35,047 nucleotides of DNA, from positions 1 through 35,047 of the forward strand of contig LT649345.1 in the NCBI GenBank assembly GCA_900128395.1, read 5' to 3'. The notes below the pieces were generated by a model, which was not told where the DNA came from, ran no database searches, and saw only the letters and a program-made list of their open reading frames with translations. The position numbers were made by a program, and so were the translations under genes. Below, one piece after another: positions 26,279 through 35,047 of the stretch. Within the stretch, counting starts at the first letter, position 1. Every line of letters starts with the position of its first letter. The stretch comes from Stramenopiles sp. TOSAG23-2. Its lineage: Eukaryota > Sar.

Positions 26279-29200
26279 CTAATCGTTTGTTGTCTTGAAA
26301 ATTTCCACATTTGGTTTTATTCCGTGTTCCTCAGGACTTAGGTATTCCGACAGAATTCCGACCGCATGTTGTGTCTTTTGTGCAAATTCATTAACACCGT
26401 TAACAGGCAAATTGTTTATATCATCTTCACTAATAAGGGCATATTGTCGTAGAAATTCCACCTTTTCCTCAGTGCATTCATCTGGATGCATATACTCTAT
26501 TTGTGTATCATTTTCTTTCGACATAAAAATTTTTGTTGCGGCATCTTTATCTTTTGCAGCCGTTTGGCGTCTATGCGAATACAAACCTTGTTTCATTTTT
26601 TGTACGCCGGTTTCGTAAACCTCTTTAGAATGGCGCTTTTTATAGATCTTATAAAATTGAGATCCTATAATTGTCAATGGCATTGCCATATAAAATGCAC
26701 CAAATAGAGCGGCGCCCATGATGATTCCCTTACCAATGGCAGTTTTTGGAAACAATCCACCATACCCAACACTTGTCATCGTTACCATTACAATCCACAT
26801 TGCGTCAAACATATCCTGGACGTGGCATTTGTATGTATTGTCTATCCAAGTACCGCCTGCTTGCTCACATGTTGTTTGTGTTAGTGATGATCCATCGGAA
26901 CACTCACGCGGACCACATCTAAAACATGGACTAGTTTTCCCAGGGAATCCCGAAGAATGGTCGCACATGCCTGGGATTGAATACTGCAATTCTGCTACAT
27001 ATAATGGACCTGCAAATATAATGACTCCAATGAAAAAAAATAGCAACGGCGTTGCCATTCTTTTGGAAACTTTGCTCACTGTTTCGTTGCATACATCAAC
27101 ACCTTTGATTCGACCGGCCATGAATAAACATCGTATTGGAATCATCAATCGAAAAGGTCTGAACGTGGCTGGATCAAACGATTGTACAAGTGGCATACCC
27201 CATACAGTATATTTAAATTCGTTTTCTGTTATCAACACCAATAAATACTCAAATGTGAAAATTATTATAAATAGAATATCTATAATATTGTTTTTCAAAA
27301 ATATTCTCACTTTCCTTGATACTACCGCACGAGTAATAAATTCGGACAGAAAATATATCAAAAGTAACAATTCCAAGGCGGCATATCGTATAGATGTGAC
27401 GATTTGTTGGTCATTACTAATACAAACGGTTCTTGCACATATTGGCCATTTAACATTAAGCAATGTATATTCGTCACTAAATGGGGCGGTGCCTGCAAAG
27501 GTACTATTGACTGGACACGCTGCATCCGCTTTTAATTGCTTGTTAGCATCAAAATCAACCAAATCATGATATGTTTGACAAGTCAAGTTATAACTTGGAC
27601 CCCATCCACTATCACTACTAGTATCGCCCCATGCACAGTCATTAATATCCTCCTTTATGCACCCTTTGTAATTACCATTGGGAAAACATCCTGCATTTGA
27701 TGCTTTTATCGTATCGCTTCCTATTTTATTAACAATAAGACATTTATCAACATTTTTATTAACATTTAGACAATTATTAACATTTAGACAATACCTATGT
27801 ACGACCTGCCTGCACAATGTACTCGTTTCCCCGTATCTATTAAACGATTGCATCGTATGGAGGAAACTGAAAACAACACATATTACCATCATCAACAAAC
27901 GGCATTGATATACTCGTCTAGATCGTTTGTCAGCACTTTTCACTTCACAAATTACCCATACCTTATCCTTACATGTCCATTGCGCTTTTGGCTTTGTTTC
28001 CTTTAAATTTTTGTATTCAGCTTTTAAATATTTGCTTCTGCCTTCTTGCATAAGAGTACTGACACACATTAAAATGCAACTAATTGTTTTTTCGACTATA
28101 ATTACGTGTGTTTTTTTTTTTTGCAGTGTAGGAGCTTCGATTTTCAGCGTGTGAGATCTTAAAATTTCATTTTTTCCCTCATCCTGGACACCTTTTGCTA
28201 AATCAAAAAGTTCCCTTACATCAACTAAGAAGAGCGAATGATATATGTTTATATGTCTTAACAATACGGTTCTATAATTTTTAATGTACTTCTGCGTCTT
28301 CCCATGTACACGTGGTTCGCCACTTTCGTCTACGACATATTTCTTCTTATCATTTGCATTTTCATTATCTGCATTGTCCCCATTTTGCATTAATTCCTCT
28401 ACGGATTTATTTGGACTTTTAGGACCAGTATGATATTTCTTATCAAACTCAGTAACTCTGCAAACATAGCATGTTAATGAAATAGCTGTATTTAAAACAC
28501 GTTGCTTCCTATTACGCGTATTCACAGCATGGCGTTCTGCCATGATTCTTTTTCTCTGAATGGGATCTTTCAAAGCCAATTCTTTTTCATGGTCATTATA
28601 TGCATTTTCGAATTGATTACCAATAACTGCGATTGGCATCGATAGAAAAACAGCTCCTGCAAGCATAGTAATGACAGCAACAAAACGCGCCATATTGTTT
28701 GAAGGAATTTGGTCGCCAAAACCAACCGTTGTCAAAGTAATAATTACAAAGTACCCCGTATTGAAAACATCTTCAAAAGTGCAATCTGGCGTAACGCAAG
28801 GTTCAAATATGAATATTAAAGATGCTGCGATGAAGAAGAATAAAAACAGCATGACCGCGGTCAACGACAATGGTTGAAACGACGTGACAGCGGTTCTATA
28901 CATAATTTTTGCACCTGCAAATTGCCTTAATATTTTGAAAATTCGCAGTACCCGCAACAATCGAATGGAACTAATGGTTATAAATACTTGCACATTATTA
29001 GACGATTCGTTCCCCTCGTTCGCAACCAACATTTTCTCTAAGAACCACGGTAAGATCGCGAGAAAATCCACCCAGTTTAAAATATCAAAAAAGAAAGGTG
29101 TTTCCGATCTAATTTCATCTTCCACGCTTTTGTGATCAGTCAGCGCGTTTACAATTTTGTATTCATCCGTATTTTTAAAGCTATAACAATAATTTTTTGA

Positions 29201-29623
29201 AACTGCAAGACGAACAACAAATTCCATAGTAAATATTACTGTAAGAATTGCTTCAATGACTTCGTAGTCCTCATCCGATAAATTGCCTGTCCATTTACTT
29301 TCATCTCCAACACTGCTTGCCATACTATATCTTGCATTCATACTGGACGTGCAATGCACGAGTACACTTAGAAAAATTAATACGGTCAAGGTGTATTGCC
29401 ATATTTGCGAAGACTTGTTTGTTTGTGGATAATTACACAGAAGATTCAATTTTGTTTTCACATCACCATTTTCGTACAAATCATGTAATTCTTTTTTACT
29501 GTTACGCCGAAAGAAAGACTGTTCTTTTTGCACTGGGTGTACTCCTTTACCGGAAGTTGTGTTGCGTGCATTATCTATCTCATCTGCCCTTGCGTCTGGG
29601 TTTACGGCTACTCGCATATGCAT
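26279..29623 (-). CDS. Tandem two-domain (12-TM) voltage-gated K+ channel-like protein
   Basis: 1114 aa with two Kv-like six-segment repeats. Domain I: S1 ~76-93, S2 121-142, S3 178-197, S4 218-235 with regularly spaced Arg221, Arg224, Arg227, Lys230 and Arg233, S5 251-275, filter T299-V-G-F-G-D304, S6 311-336. A ~230-residue cytosolic linker follows. Domain II: S1 ~573-590, a Cys-rich loop (591-740), S2 745-766, S3 779-798, a poor S4 (821-840; Arg822, 825, 831, 838), S5 856-880, a Cys-rich turret (Cys887, 900, 903, 908, 919, 933), filter S951-V-G-Y-G-G956 and S6 to ~988. A dimer of this chain would make a tetrameric pore. The loop at 611-633 holds a small CLNVN-type tandem repeat. Both filters are K+-like; ion selectivity is not proven. 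Confidence 0.88.
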   Translation of the reverse strand: MHMRVAVNPDARADEIDNARNTTSGKGVHPVQKEQSFFRRNSKKELHDLYENGDVKTKLNLLCNYPQTNKSSQIWQYTLTVLIFLSVLVHCTSSMNARYSMASSVGDESKWTGNLSDEDYEVIEAILTVIFTMEFVVRLAVSKNYCYSFKNTDEYKIVNALTDHKSVEDEIRSETPFFFDILNWVDFLAILPWFLEKMLVANEGNESSNNVQVFITISSIRLLRVLRIFKILRQFAGAKIMYRTAVTSFQPLSLTAVMLFLFFFIAASLIFIFEPCVTPDCTFEDVFNTGYFVIITLTTVGFGDQIPSNNMARFVAVITMLAGAVFLSMPIAVIGNQFENAYNDHEKELALKDPIQRKRIMAERHAVNTRNRKQRVLNTAISLTCYVCRVTEFDKKYHTGPKSPNKSVEELMQNGDNADNENANDKKKYVVDESGEPRVHGKTQKYIKNYRTVLLRHINIYHSLFLVDVRELFDLAKGVQDEGKNEILRSHTLKIEAPTLQKKKTHVIIVEKTISCILMCVSTLMQEGRSKYLKAEYKNLKETKPKAQWTCKDKVWVICEVKSADKRSRRVYQCRLLMMVICVVFSFLHTMQSFNRYGETSTLCRQVVHRYCLNVNNCLNVNKNVDKCLIVNKIGSDTIKASNAGCFPNGNYKGCIKEDINDCAWGDTSSDSGWGPSYNLTCQTYHDLVDFDANKQLKADAACPVNSTFAGTAPFSDEYTLLNVKWPICARTVCISNDQQIVTSIRYAALELLLLIYFLSEFITRAVVSRKVRIFLKNNIIDILFIIIFTFEYLLVLITENEFKYTVWGMPLVQSFDPATFRPFRLMIPIRCLFMAGRIKGVDVCNETVSKVSKRMATPLLFFFIGVIIFAGPLYVAELQYSIPGMCDHSSGFPGKTSPCFRCGPRECSDGSSLTQTTCEQAGGTWIDNTYKCHVQDMFDAMWIVMVTMTSVGYGGLFPKTAIGKGIIMGAALFGAFYMAMPLTIIGSQFYKIYKKRHSKEVYETGVQKMKQGLYSHRRQTAAKDKDAATKIFMSKENDTQIEYMHPDECTEEKVEFLRQYALISEDDINNLPVNGVNEFAQKTQHAVGILSEYLSPEEHGIKPNVEIFKTTND

Positions 29624-30521
29624 CTGGACTACAATTTATATTCTTTATCCTTGGTTGTTGTGCTTCCTCTATTGATACTGAAATTAATTTCTACGTATCC
29701 ACTTCAAATAATTAGAGATCTTCCTTGAAGCAAACAGTTATACGTATATGTATATGGTGGCATTCATTATAAAACTTGTAATTGTGATGTAGGATACGCT
29801 AAATTATAAATTTAACTCTATTTACTATTGCCGCAGAATCTGGAATCAGCTGGCACACAGTCTGGAACGTTTGTGAAGCAAAGGTGGCATGTGTGCGTAT
29901 AGGTCACAGCTAAAACGAACATAAAAATATAACGTAAAAAATATGAAGCAGGCTTTTCCCAATAGGTTTTATATGTGAAATGTTTTTATGCCATAAAGAA
30001 GGAACCCTACACTTCACACACACGACAATCTCAGTGCCACACAACAACGCATATATTTCACCATTTTACCAGACTGCTAATAATGGCACACTCTGGCACT
30101 CCAGCACTCCGGACTCCACAGCAAACTGGCAAACCACAGCAAACCAGGCAAACCAGCAAACTCGATAAAAAAAAAATAAAAAGGCTGCTATTATTATTAA
30201 TATTAATACTGTATAGCGTCGTGTCGTGTGCACGTGTGTTCCGACTAAAAGGCTGCAGTTCGAATTATTATTATATATTTATTAAAATTCCTACAATTAT
30301 ACTATTATAATATGTAATGTTATTTACCTGCTATAATTCTTCTTCATATATGATATATTCTCCATCCAACAAAATGATACGAGGATGGCACGATGAATCA
30401 ATATTATATATATTTATTTATATTACGGTTTATGGAATAAGGCCATATCTATATATCTTATATAAACAATAAAGGAAATGTAAAGTACCAAACATATATA
30501 GCATCTTCTAATAATATTAAA
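29624..30521. promoter_or_regulatory. Divergent promoter region, channel and TRMT6 genes
   Basis: Both genes start outward from here. A GC-richer patch at 30084-30163 has CACTCC/GACTCC repeats and five copies of GCAAAC spaced 8-10 bp apart (30121, 30129, 30139, 30148, 30156). The open frames here (29975-30310 and an overlapping one) have no protein-like composition. One TACGAG lies near 30378. Confidence 0.5.
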
Positions 30522-30824
30522 ATGGAACCACAAAAAGGCAGTAGCAGTGTATCTGATGAATCTACTACAAATAAAGATGCAATTCTTTTAAACACCGTGA
30601 AGGAAGGGGATCATGTTATATTCCAATTTGAACATGGTGATAATAGTTTCGCCTTTTGCATTGCAAAAAAAGGACAAAAGGTGAAAATAAAAGGGAAACA
30701 CTATGTAGTTGATTCGATTATAGGGGCACCATACGGTGCGTGTTTCGAAGTTGAAAAACGTTCATTAAAGCGAGCAAAACAAGATGTGAGTGAAGATGAT
30801 GCAGCAATGGTAGTCCCAGAAGCC

Positions 30825-30877
<53 letters not shown>

Positions 30878-31820
30878 AAAAAATGAAAGAAGTAATAGTA
30901 CCAACCAAAATATACGCGGTACAATACGTGATAATAGAGATTTAATTGATGATAATTCAGCTCAAAAATTGCAACAAAAAGAAATTGGTGAATTAAGAAG
31001 CTCTGGTGTATCTGGTTCAGATATCATAAAAAAGTTAGTGGAAAATAGCGCAACGTTTCATGCAAAGACTGAATTTTCACAAGCAAAGTATTTAAAAAGA
31101 AAACGACAAAAATATACACCTCGCGTGCGTTTAATTAGACCATGTGCTCAATCATTAATATCATGTATGTATGCAAAAAATCCACAACGTGTTTTAAGTT
31201 TACGACCAGATGGGCTTTCTGTGTTACTTGCAAATGCTAATGTATGCCCTTGCAAATCAATCTTGATCGCAGAATCTACTTCAGGACTTATAGTGGGTGC
31301 AGTTGCGGAGCGCCTTGGCGGATACGGCATTGCATTGAATATTTATTTACAATCACATCCTTCACTTGTGATGATAGATCGATTTAATTTTGATCCAATG
31401 GTTAAAAAGGCAATTGTTAATTACCCTTTTTCCCGTGTAAATCGTTTATCCATGTTGAAAGCAGGTGAAGCTTTGGAAGACGCGTATGATGGAACCAGAG
31501 TCACGATAGGCGATAAGGAAGCGCATGAAATCGTATCAAAAGGTATGGATGGATTAATTATATGTACAGATATTGATATTAAAACCGTGTTGAATACATT
31601 ATTGCCATTTTTAGGTCCTTCAAAACCATTTGCAGTTTTTTCTCCATTTTTGCAAGGCTTAATGGAATGTTATATGGATTTGAAACACAGAAATGCTGCA
31701 TTGCATATGCAAATAACAGAGAATTGGGTACGTGAGTTTCAAGTGTTGAAAGGAAGAACACGACCTAATATGAATATGGATGATAGTGGTGGATTTGTTT
31801 TGAGTGGTATCAAGTTGTAA
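30522..31820 (+). CDS. TRMT6: tRNA (adenine-58-N1)-methyltransferase non-catalytic subunit TRM6
   Basis: TRM6 (GCD10) pairs with catalytic TRM61 to make m1A58 in tRNA, notably initiator tRNA-Met, in the nucleus. Landmarks: an N-terminal beta domain opening VKEGDHVIFQF (26-36); the diagnostic stretch DNRDLIDDNSAQKLQQKEI (about 139-157) followed by SATFHAKTEFSQAKYLKRK; then a Rossmann-like domain with VLSLRPDGLSVLLANANV and the TSGLIVGAVAERLGGYG segment that lacks a canonical AdoMet motif, as expected for the non-catalytic partner. An insert of 17 Asn, encoded by an AAT repeat (30825-30875), sits in the variable linker. Length 432 aa. The catalytic partner is not in this window. Confidence 0.94.
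30825..30875 (+). repeat. (AAT)17 microsatellite encoding poly-Asn
   Basis: An uninterrupted trinucleotide run in frame in TRMT6 gives 17 Asn. It is the same repeat unit as the non-coding run at about 5813-5840, suggesting that AAT expansion is a general feature of this genome. Confidence 0.95.
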
Positions 31821-32205
31821 AAAAAAATACGTACTCCACATGCGTATGATACGAATTTTTAATAACATACGTCGTACAAAGGAAAGTATTTTTTGATAAG
31901 ATATAATAAACACGGTATAATTAAATATTTTACGCTCTCGTATACGTGGTACGAATTTTGCTTCTTTTAATACACATATATATTTATTAAAAATATTTAT
32001 TATATCATACGCGTATTTGTTTATTTTTTGTTCCGAGCCCTAAAAGATTAATCAAATGATACGTGTCACATCATGTGTCATACAGTCATACAACTCATTA
32101 CAAAAGCCGCCGTACGAATTTATATTTTTACTCTCTCTGCCAAAAAACTATGTACCATAATAGAAGACACACGAACACAATAATAAAATATTTTTTATTT
32201 TTTTT
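31821..32205. other. Convergent 3' intergenic region
   Basis: This lies between the ends of TRMT6 and the F-box gene. It is rich in CGTA-containing words (GCGTATGATACG, ATACGTCGTAC, TCGTATACG), including one CTCGTA at 31937-31942. There is no gene. Confidence 0.6.
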
Positions 32206-33699
32206 TTAGTATGCAACACTGACATTTTTTAATGCAAGCTTTGGTAATAATTTTTTCGTAATGAATCTTGAAATTCTTTCATCATAATATTGTACATCAA
32301 GTGATTTTAAATTAACTAGATTTGTAAATAAAATGAGGCCATCTGCCTTGACAAGAGGCAGGGAGGCACAATTTACATGCTCTAATGATTGGATTTGGCT
32401 GATAAAACCAATCCCACAATTTGTTACTTTTAAACATCCATTGGCATTTAAATTTTGTAATTTATTCAATCGTGCAACATGTTTTAAACATGAATCGGTA
32501 AAGTTTTTTGTATGTGAAACATCTAACTTTTTTAACTCCTTTAAAAGATAAATATTATGAAAAGCTTCTGTCGTTACATTTCCTAAAAAGCTTACATTCA
32601 AGTATTCTAGACTTGACATTTTTGACATTACCATGTCAATACTTTTATCTGTTAATAAATTACAACCAGAAATATTCAATGCTTTTAAAAATTTCCCACG
32701 CGTCGATGCCAATGATGCAAGAACATCATCATTTATTATAACATTACAAGATAAATCAATTTCAATTAAATTTGGCAATTTTCCAAAATTGAATAGTGAT
32801 GTTTTAGGAACGTTATCGTTGTTTAATGTTTGGTTCCCATTATTGATGGGTGGATCATCAACAGCAACAGCCTCGTGTTCATTATCATCATCATTTCCGT
32901 CTTCTTCTTCCTCCTCTTCCTCTTCTTCTTCATTATTAATTATATTTTCCACTTTTTTCATATTTGATGCAATGAATATTTTTAAATTTGGAAGTTTATT
33001 TGTAACAGCTTTTAATACATTTAAAATGTTGCCTTTAGTACATGATATATTTAAATGTTCTAAATTTTTATGTATGGCCAAATCATTATTATTAGAGTTA
33101 TCATTACTTGATATAAATTCTGGAATAATGGAGGAACTATTCACAATTAATGATTTTAATAATGGTAACTTCAATAATATATGTGGAATAGTATTTTGCA
33201 TGTATTCTACTTCCATACAATTTGATAAATTTAAATGGTAAATATTCTGATAATTTGACAGGAATTGTATCAATTGATCCTTCTGTACTTTAGTACTGTT
33301 TAAATCTAGCCGGCGTACAGTTTCTATTGATAAACGACGAAATCTTTTATTTATAAGTGTAACACAAGATAATATTTCTAATGTGTTCAAAAATCCAGTT
33401 AAAATACTTAACGTAAGTAAATCGTCAGGTAGATGAGCAAAATCAAACTTTGTCGAAACGGATATTGTACATAATCTTAACCGTCGCCTAGATTGATTGT
33501 ATAGATTAATGCCATTAAATGCACCGTTGATGTTGTTGTTATTATTATTATCAGTATGATTATGATTATTATTATTATCAAGCTCTGTTTGCTTTGGAAA
33601 TTGTGTTGGGAAGTCAGTCTCATCAAACTCATATTCTAAGTCATCATTATCAAAGAAAGATCGACTGATTAATACAGGCCTTGGTCTTGATATTTTCAT
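32206..33699 (-). CDS. F-box / leucine-rich repeat protein (FBXL-like)
   Basis: 497 aa. Residues 1-70 are low-complexity with Asp/Glu and Asn runs. An F-box-like stretch at about 84-130 (FDFAHLPDDLLTLSILTGFL...CVTLINKRFRRLS) would bind SKP1 in an SCF ubiquitin ligase. About a dozen leucine-rich repeats follow, several of the cysteine-containing type (LKALNISGCNLLTDKSIDMV, LQNLNANGCLKVTNCGIGFI), which are typical of FBXL substrate receptors. An acidic insert with eleven consecutive Glu (about 258-268) interrupts the array. The substrate cannot be read from the sequence. The F-box is recognisable but weak, so an LRR-only protein is the alternative. Confidence 0.75.
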   Translation of the reverse strand: MKISRPRPVLISRSFFDNDDLEYEFDETDFPTQFPKQTELDNNNNHNHTDNNNNNNINGAFNGINLYNQSRRRLRLCTISVSTKFDFAHLPDDLLTLSILTGFLNTLEILSCVTLINKRFRRLSIETVRRLDLNSTKVQKDQLIQFLSNYQNIYHLNLSNCMEVEYMQNTIPHILLKLPLLKSLIVNSSSIIPEFISSNDNSNNNDLAIHKNLEHLNISCTKGNILNVLKAVTNKLPNLKIFIASNMKKVENIINNEEEEEEEEEEDGNDDDNEHEAVAVDDPPINNGNQTLNNDNVPKTSLFNFGKLPNLIEIDLSCNVIINDDVLASLASTRGKFLKALNISGCNLLTDKSIDMVMSKMSSLEYLNVSFLGNVTTEAFHNIYLLKELKKLDVSHTKNFTDSCLKHVARLNKLQNLNANGCLKVTNCGIGFISQIQSLEHVNCASLPLVKADGLILFTNLVNLKSLDVQYYDERISRFITKKLLPKLALKNVSVAY

Positions 33700-34169
33700 C
33701 TTGTTATTGTAGATATTATTGTATATGTAGTATATATATATATATTCTAATGATCTTACTAAAATATAAAACTAATATCTACAATATTATAATGTATAGT
33801 CATCAGTATGTGGAGATATCTATGATTATGATTATTTAGATTGCCAGATTGGTGCATTCCTTTTAGGCATTATTATTGGATGGAGAAAATAGCAACACAA
33901 CACTCTTAACTTCTTTTTTGTGGTGGTGTGCTGGTGTGATACATGTTAATGTACCTGGTAGTATAATAGTGTTGTTATTGTGTGCTGTTGTTAGTATGTA
34001 TAGGCAGAACACATCATTGTTAGCCGGTGATGCTGGTTAATTAAGCTTAATGCTATGTTGATGTTATTTAATCCCTAACAAGAACATGAATTTTTGATTC
34101 ATTGACTGATAGCCAGGACGATTGTTTTCCTTATCATATAATTCTGTGTAATTAATTTTCCTTATTTCC
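33700..34169. promoter_or_regulatory. Upstream region of the F-box/LRR gene
   Basis: TA-rich next to the start, then a GT/TG-rich stretch at about 33915-34035 (TGTTGTTATTGTG, GGTGGTGTGCTGGTG). There is no gene. It probably contains the promoter of the minus-strand F-box gene. Confidence 0.4.
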
Positions 34170-34352
34170 TCAACTCGTTTCATTTGGAGGCACAAGGACG
34201 ATGGTCTTTCCATTTCCTAATGGGTACACCCCTCCTGTTGAAAAATAATATTTTCCATTCCGTTGGACATATGTTAAATTATCTTGGTATGTTGAAAAAA
34301 GTTTTTTCCCATTTTTGATATGAACCTTGGACCGAAATCCACTTAATGTTTT
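34170..34352 (-). other. Orphan 60-codon open frame without ATG
   Basis: On the minus strand an open frame from 34352 to TGA at 34170-34172 encodes a non-repetitive sequence ending STGGVYPLGNGKTIVLVPP-NETS. It has no Met, so it would have to be an exon or a remnant. It lies just beyond the stop of the transposase-like fragment. I recognise no domain. Confidence 0.25.
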
Positions 34353-34356
34353 TCAT

Positions 34357-34656
34357 TTACACAACATGGCCTGCCATTTCTTTGTCAGTAGGCCATGAAA
34401 CACATGCATCTGGATCATCTTTTAGTGATTCAACTAAAATATTAATATCTCTGTTGATTGCTTGTGATATCCGGTGCCTTGGTATCCCAAAAAGTAGTCC
34501 CAAATATTTCATTTCACATGTGCTGTTTAGATAAATCAGTATCAGTCCAATTCGATCTTGCAAACAAATTTTGTTATTAATATAATTATTCCTTGCATTT
34601 GGATCATATATAATAGGGGGGATTGGAGCATGGCATTGTGAAGGTTCCGATTTAAG
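34357..34656 (-). pseudogene. Harbinger/HARBI1-like transposase N-terminal fragment
   Basis: On the minus strand the frame is open from about 34656 to TAA at 34357. It contains YLGLLFGIPRHRISQAINRDI, a helix-turn-helix like that preceding the DDE nuclease in PIF/Harbinger (HARBI1) proteins, and then the family-like WPTDKEM. The DDE catalytic region that should follow is absent: the frame stops. There is no upstream ATG in the frame, although internal Met codons exist. I read it as a decayed fragment of a DNA transposon. An alternative is one exon of a spliced gene. Confidence 0.4.
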
Positions 34657-35047
34657 TCAATATCATACAACAAAAGTAATACATATAGCATGTATACACA
34701 TGTTATACAAATGGCCATTGAATTTTATGGAGAAAATGGCAGATGTATAAAGACAAAATACCACAAAACTTAAAAGTGCAGGATCTAGTATTACAAAAAA
34801 ACATTGTGAGGAATGGAGGCTTAGAGACGGTTCGATTCCGTCTCATGTTAAAAATTGTCCCAGTCCTTGGCTACCTAAGGTAGCTCACTTGGCTCGGCCA
34901 AGAAGGGCAAGCAAACTTTAAGGTTTGTGGGACTCTTTTTGCACCAACAACCTCATCTGCCATCAATGATTGTGTAGGAGTTGGATGGAGTGTGGTGCTG
35001 TGTGATTTTTGTGTTGTTTCCACAAAAAATACAAAAATATGAATGCA
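34657..35047. other. Right margin, no protein gene
   Basis: AT-rich to about 34800, then a structured GC-richer segment with a Pol III-type B box and hairpins (34829-34940). Nothing else is recognised up to the end of the window. Confidence 0.5.
34821..34940 (+). ncRNA. Candidate Pol III-type element: T-arm/B box plus hairpins plus T-run
   Basis: GACGG-TTCGATT-CCGTC (34826-34842) is a perfect tRNA T-arm with a consensus loop, and GGTTCGATTCC (34829-34839) is an exact B box. Downstream an outer stem GTCCCA/TGGGAC (34857-34862, 34928-34933) encloses three perfect 5-bp hairpins: CTACC/GGTAG (34871-34883), TTGGC/GCCAA (34889-34901) and CAAAC/GTTTG (34912-34927). A T5 run (34936-34940) follows, as in a Pol III terminator. 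No full tRNA can be folded around the T-arm because the upstream arms are missing. It may be a tRNA-derived SINE or an unknown small RNA. Confidence 0.4.

Noticed and set aside
29975-30310. Open frames in the channel/TRMT6 spacer
   Set aside because: The composition is that of the GCAAAC/CACTCC repeats and A/T runs, and the frame begins at a non-ATG codon.
34778-34850. Complete tRNA gene ending at the T-arm near 34842
   Set aside because: The T-arm is perfect, but upstream sequence has no D-arm, anticodon arm or matching 5' acceptor at the right distance; the only partial acceptor match (AACAT at 34800) would give a 50-nt molecule.

Overview
The window is nuclear DNA from an AT-rich, flagellated eukaryotic microbe. 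Genes are single, alternate between strands and are mostly intronless; one gene clearly carries a 280-bp GTAAGT...TTATAG intron. An axonemal outer-arm dynein light chain implies a motile flagellum. AAT-encoded Asn runs, an IQ/HAD-like/zinc-finger protein and a 12-segment tandem K+ channel fit a protist, perhaps a stramenopile alga, but the lineage is inferred and not proven. There is no operon structure, phage or CRISPR.

Layout, left to right: a repeat-bearing margin (1-863); an unknown multi-pass membrane protein (-); Snf7/CHMP4 of ESCRT-III (+); an RGG-box short-chain dehydrogenase with a peroxisomal tail and lost catalytic residues (-); mitochondrial 3-hydroxyisobutyrate dehydrogenase (+); a small unknown acidic protein (-); a 2-kb spacer; RNA polymerase I subunit RPA49/POLR1E (+); a repeat island holding two tandem copies of a mobile-element-like 3' tail; a two-exon IQ/HAD-like/zinc-finger protein (-); p31comet/MAD2L1BP (+); a third copy of the 3' tail followed by a near-perfect 401-bp foldback element; a small unknown protein (+); FANCI (-); DNAL1 (+); a tandem two-pore K+ channel (-); TRMT6 (+); an F-box/LRR protein (-); and a right margin with a Harbinger-like transposase fragment and a candidate Pol III-type structured element.

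The genes are housekeeping and do not form one pathway: membrane remodelling, branched-chain amino acid breakdown, Pol I transcription, spindle-checkpoint silencing, crosslink repair, flagellar motility, membrane excitability, tRNA m1A58 methylation and ubiquitin ligation. Most neighbours are divergent, sharing a promoter region, or convergent, sharing a 3' region.

The most unusual things are: the RGG-SDR pseudoenzyme candidate; an IQ/HAD-like/zinc-finger protein whose zinc site is completed only by splicing; a FANCI that appears to lack the ubiquitin-acceptor lysine; the foldback element with matched G/C tracts; a TACGAG/CTCGTA hexamer concentrated in gene 3' flanks; three in-frame copies of an unknown element tail; and a B-box plus multi-hairpin plus T-run element near the right edge. 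I did not find a coherent new multi-gene system.
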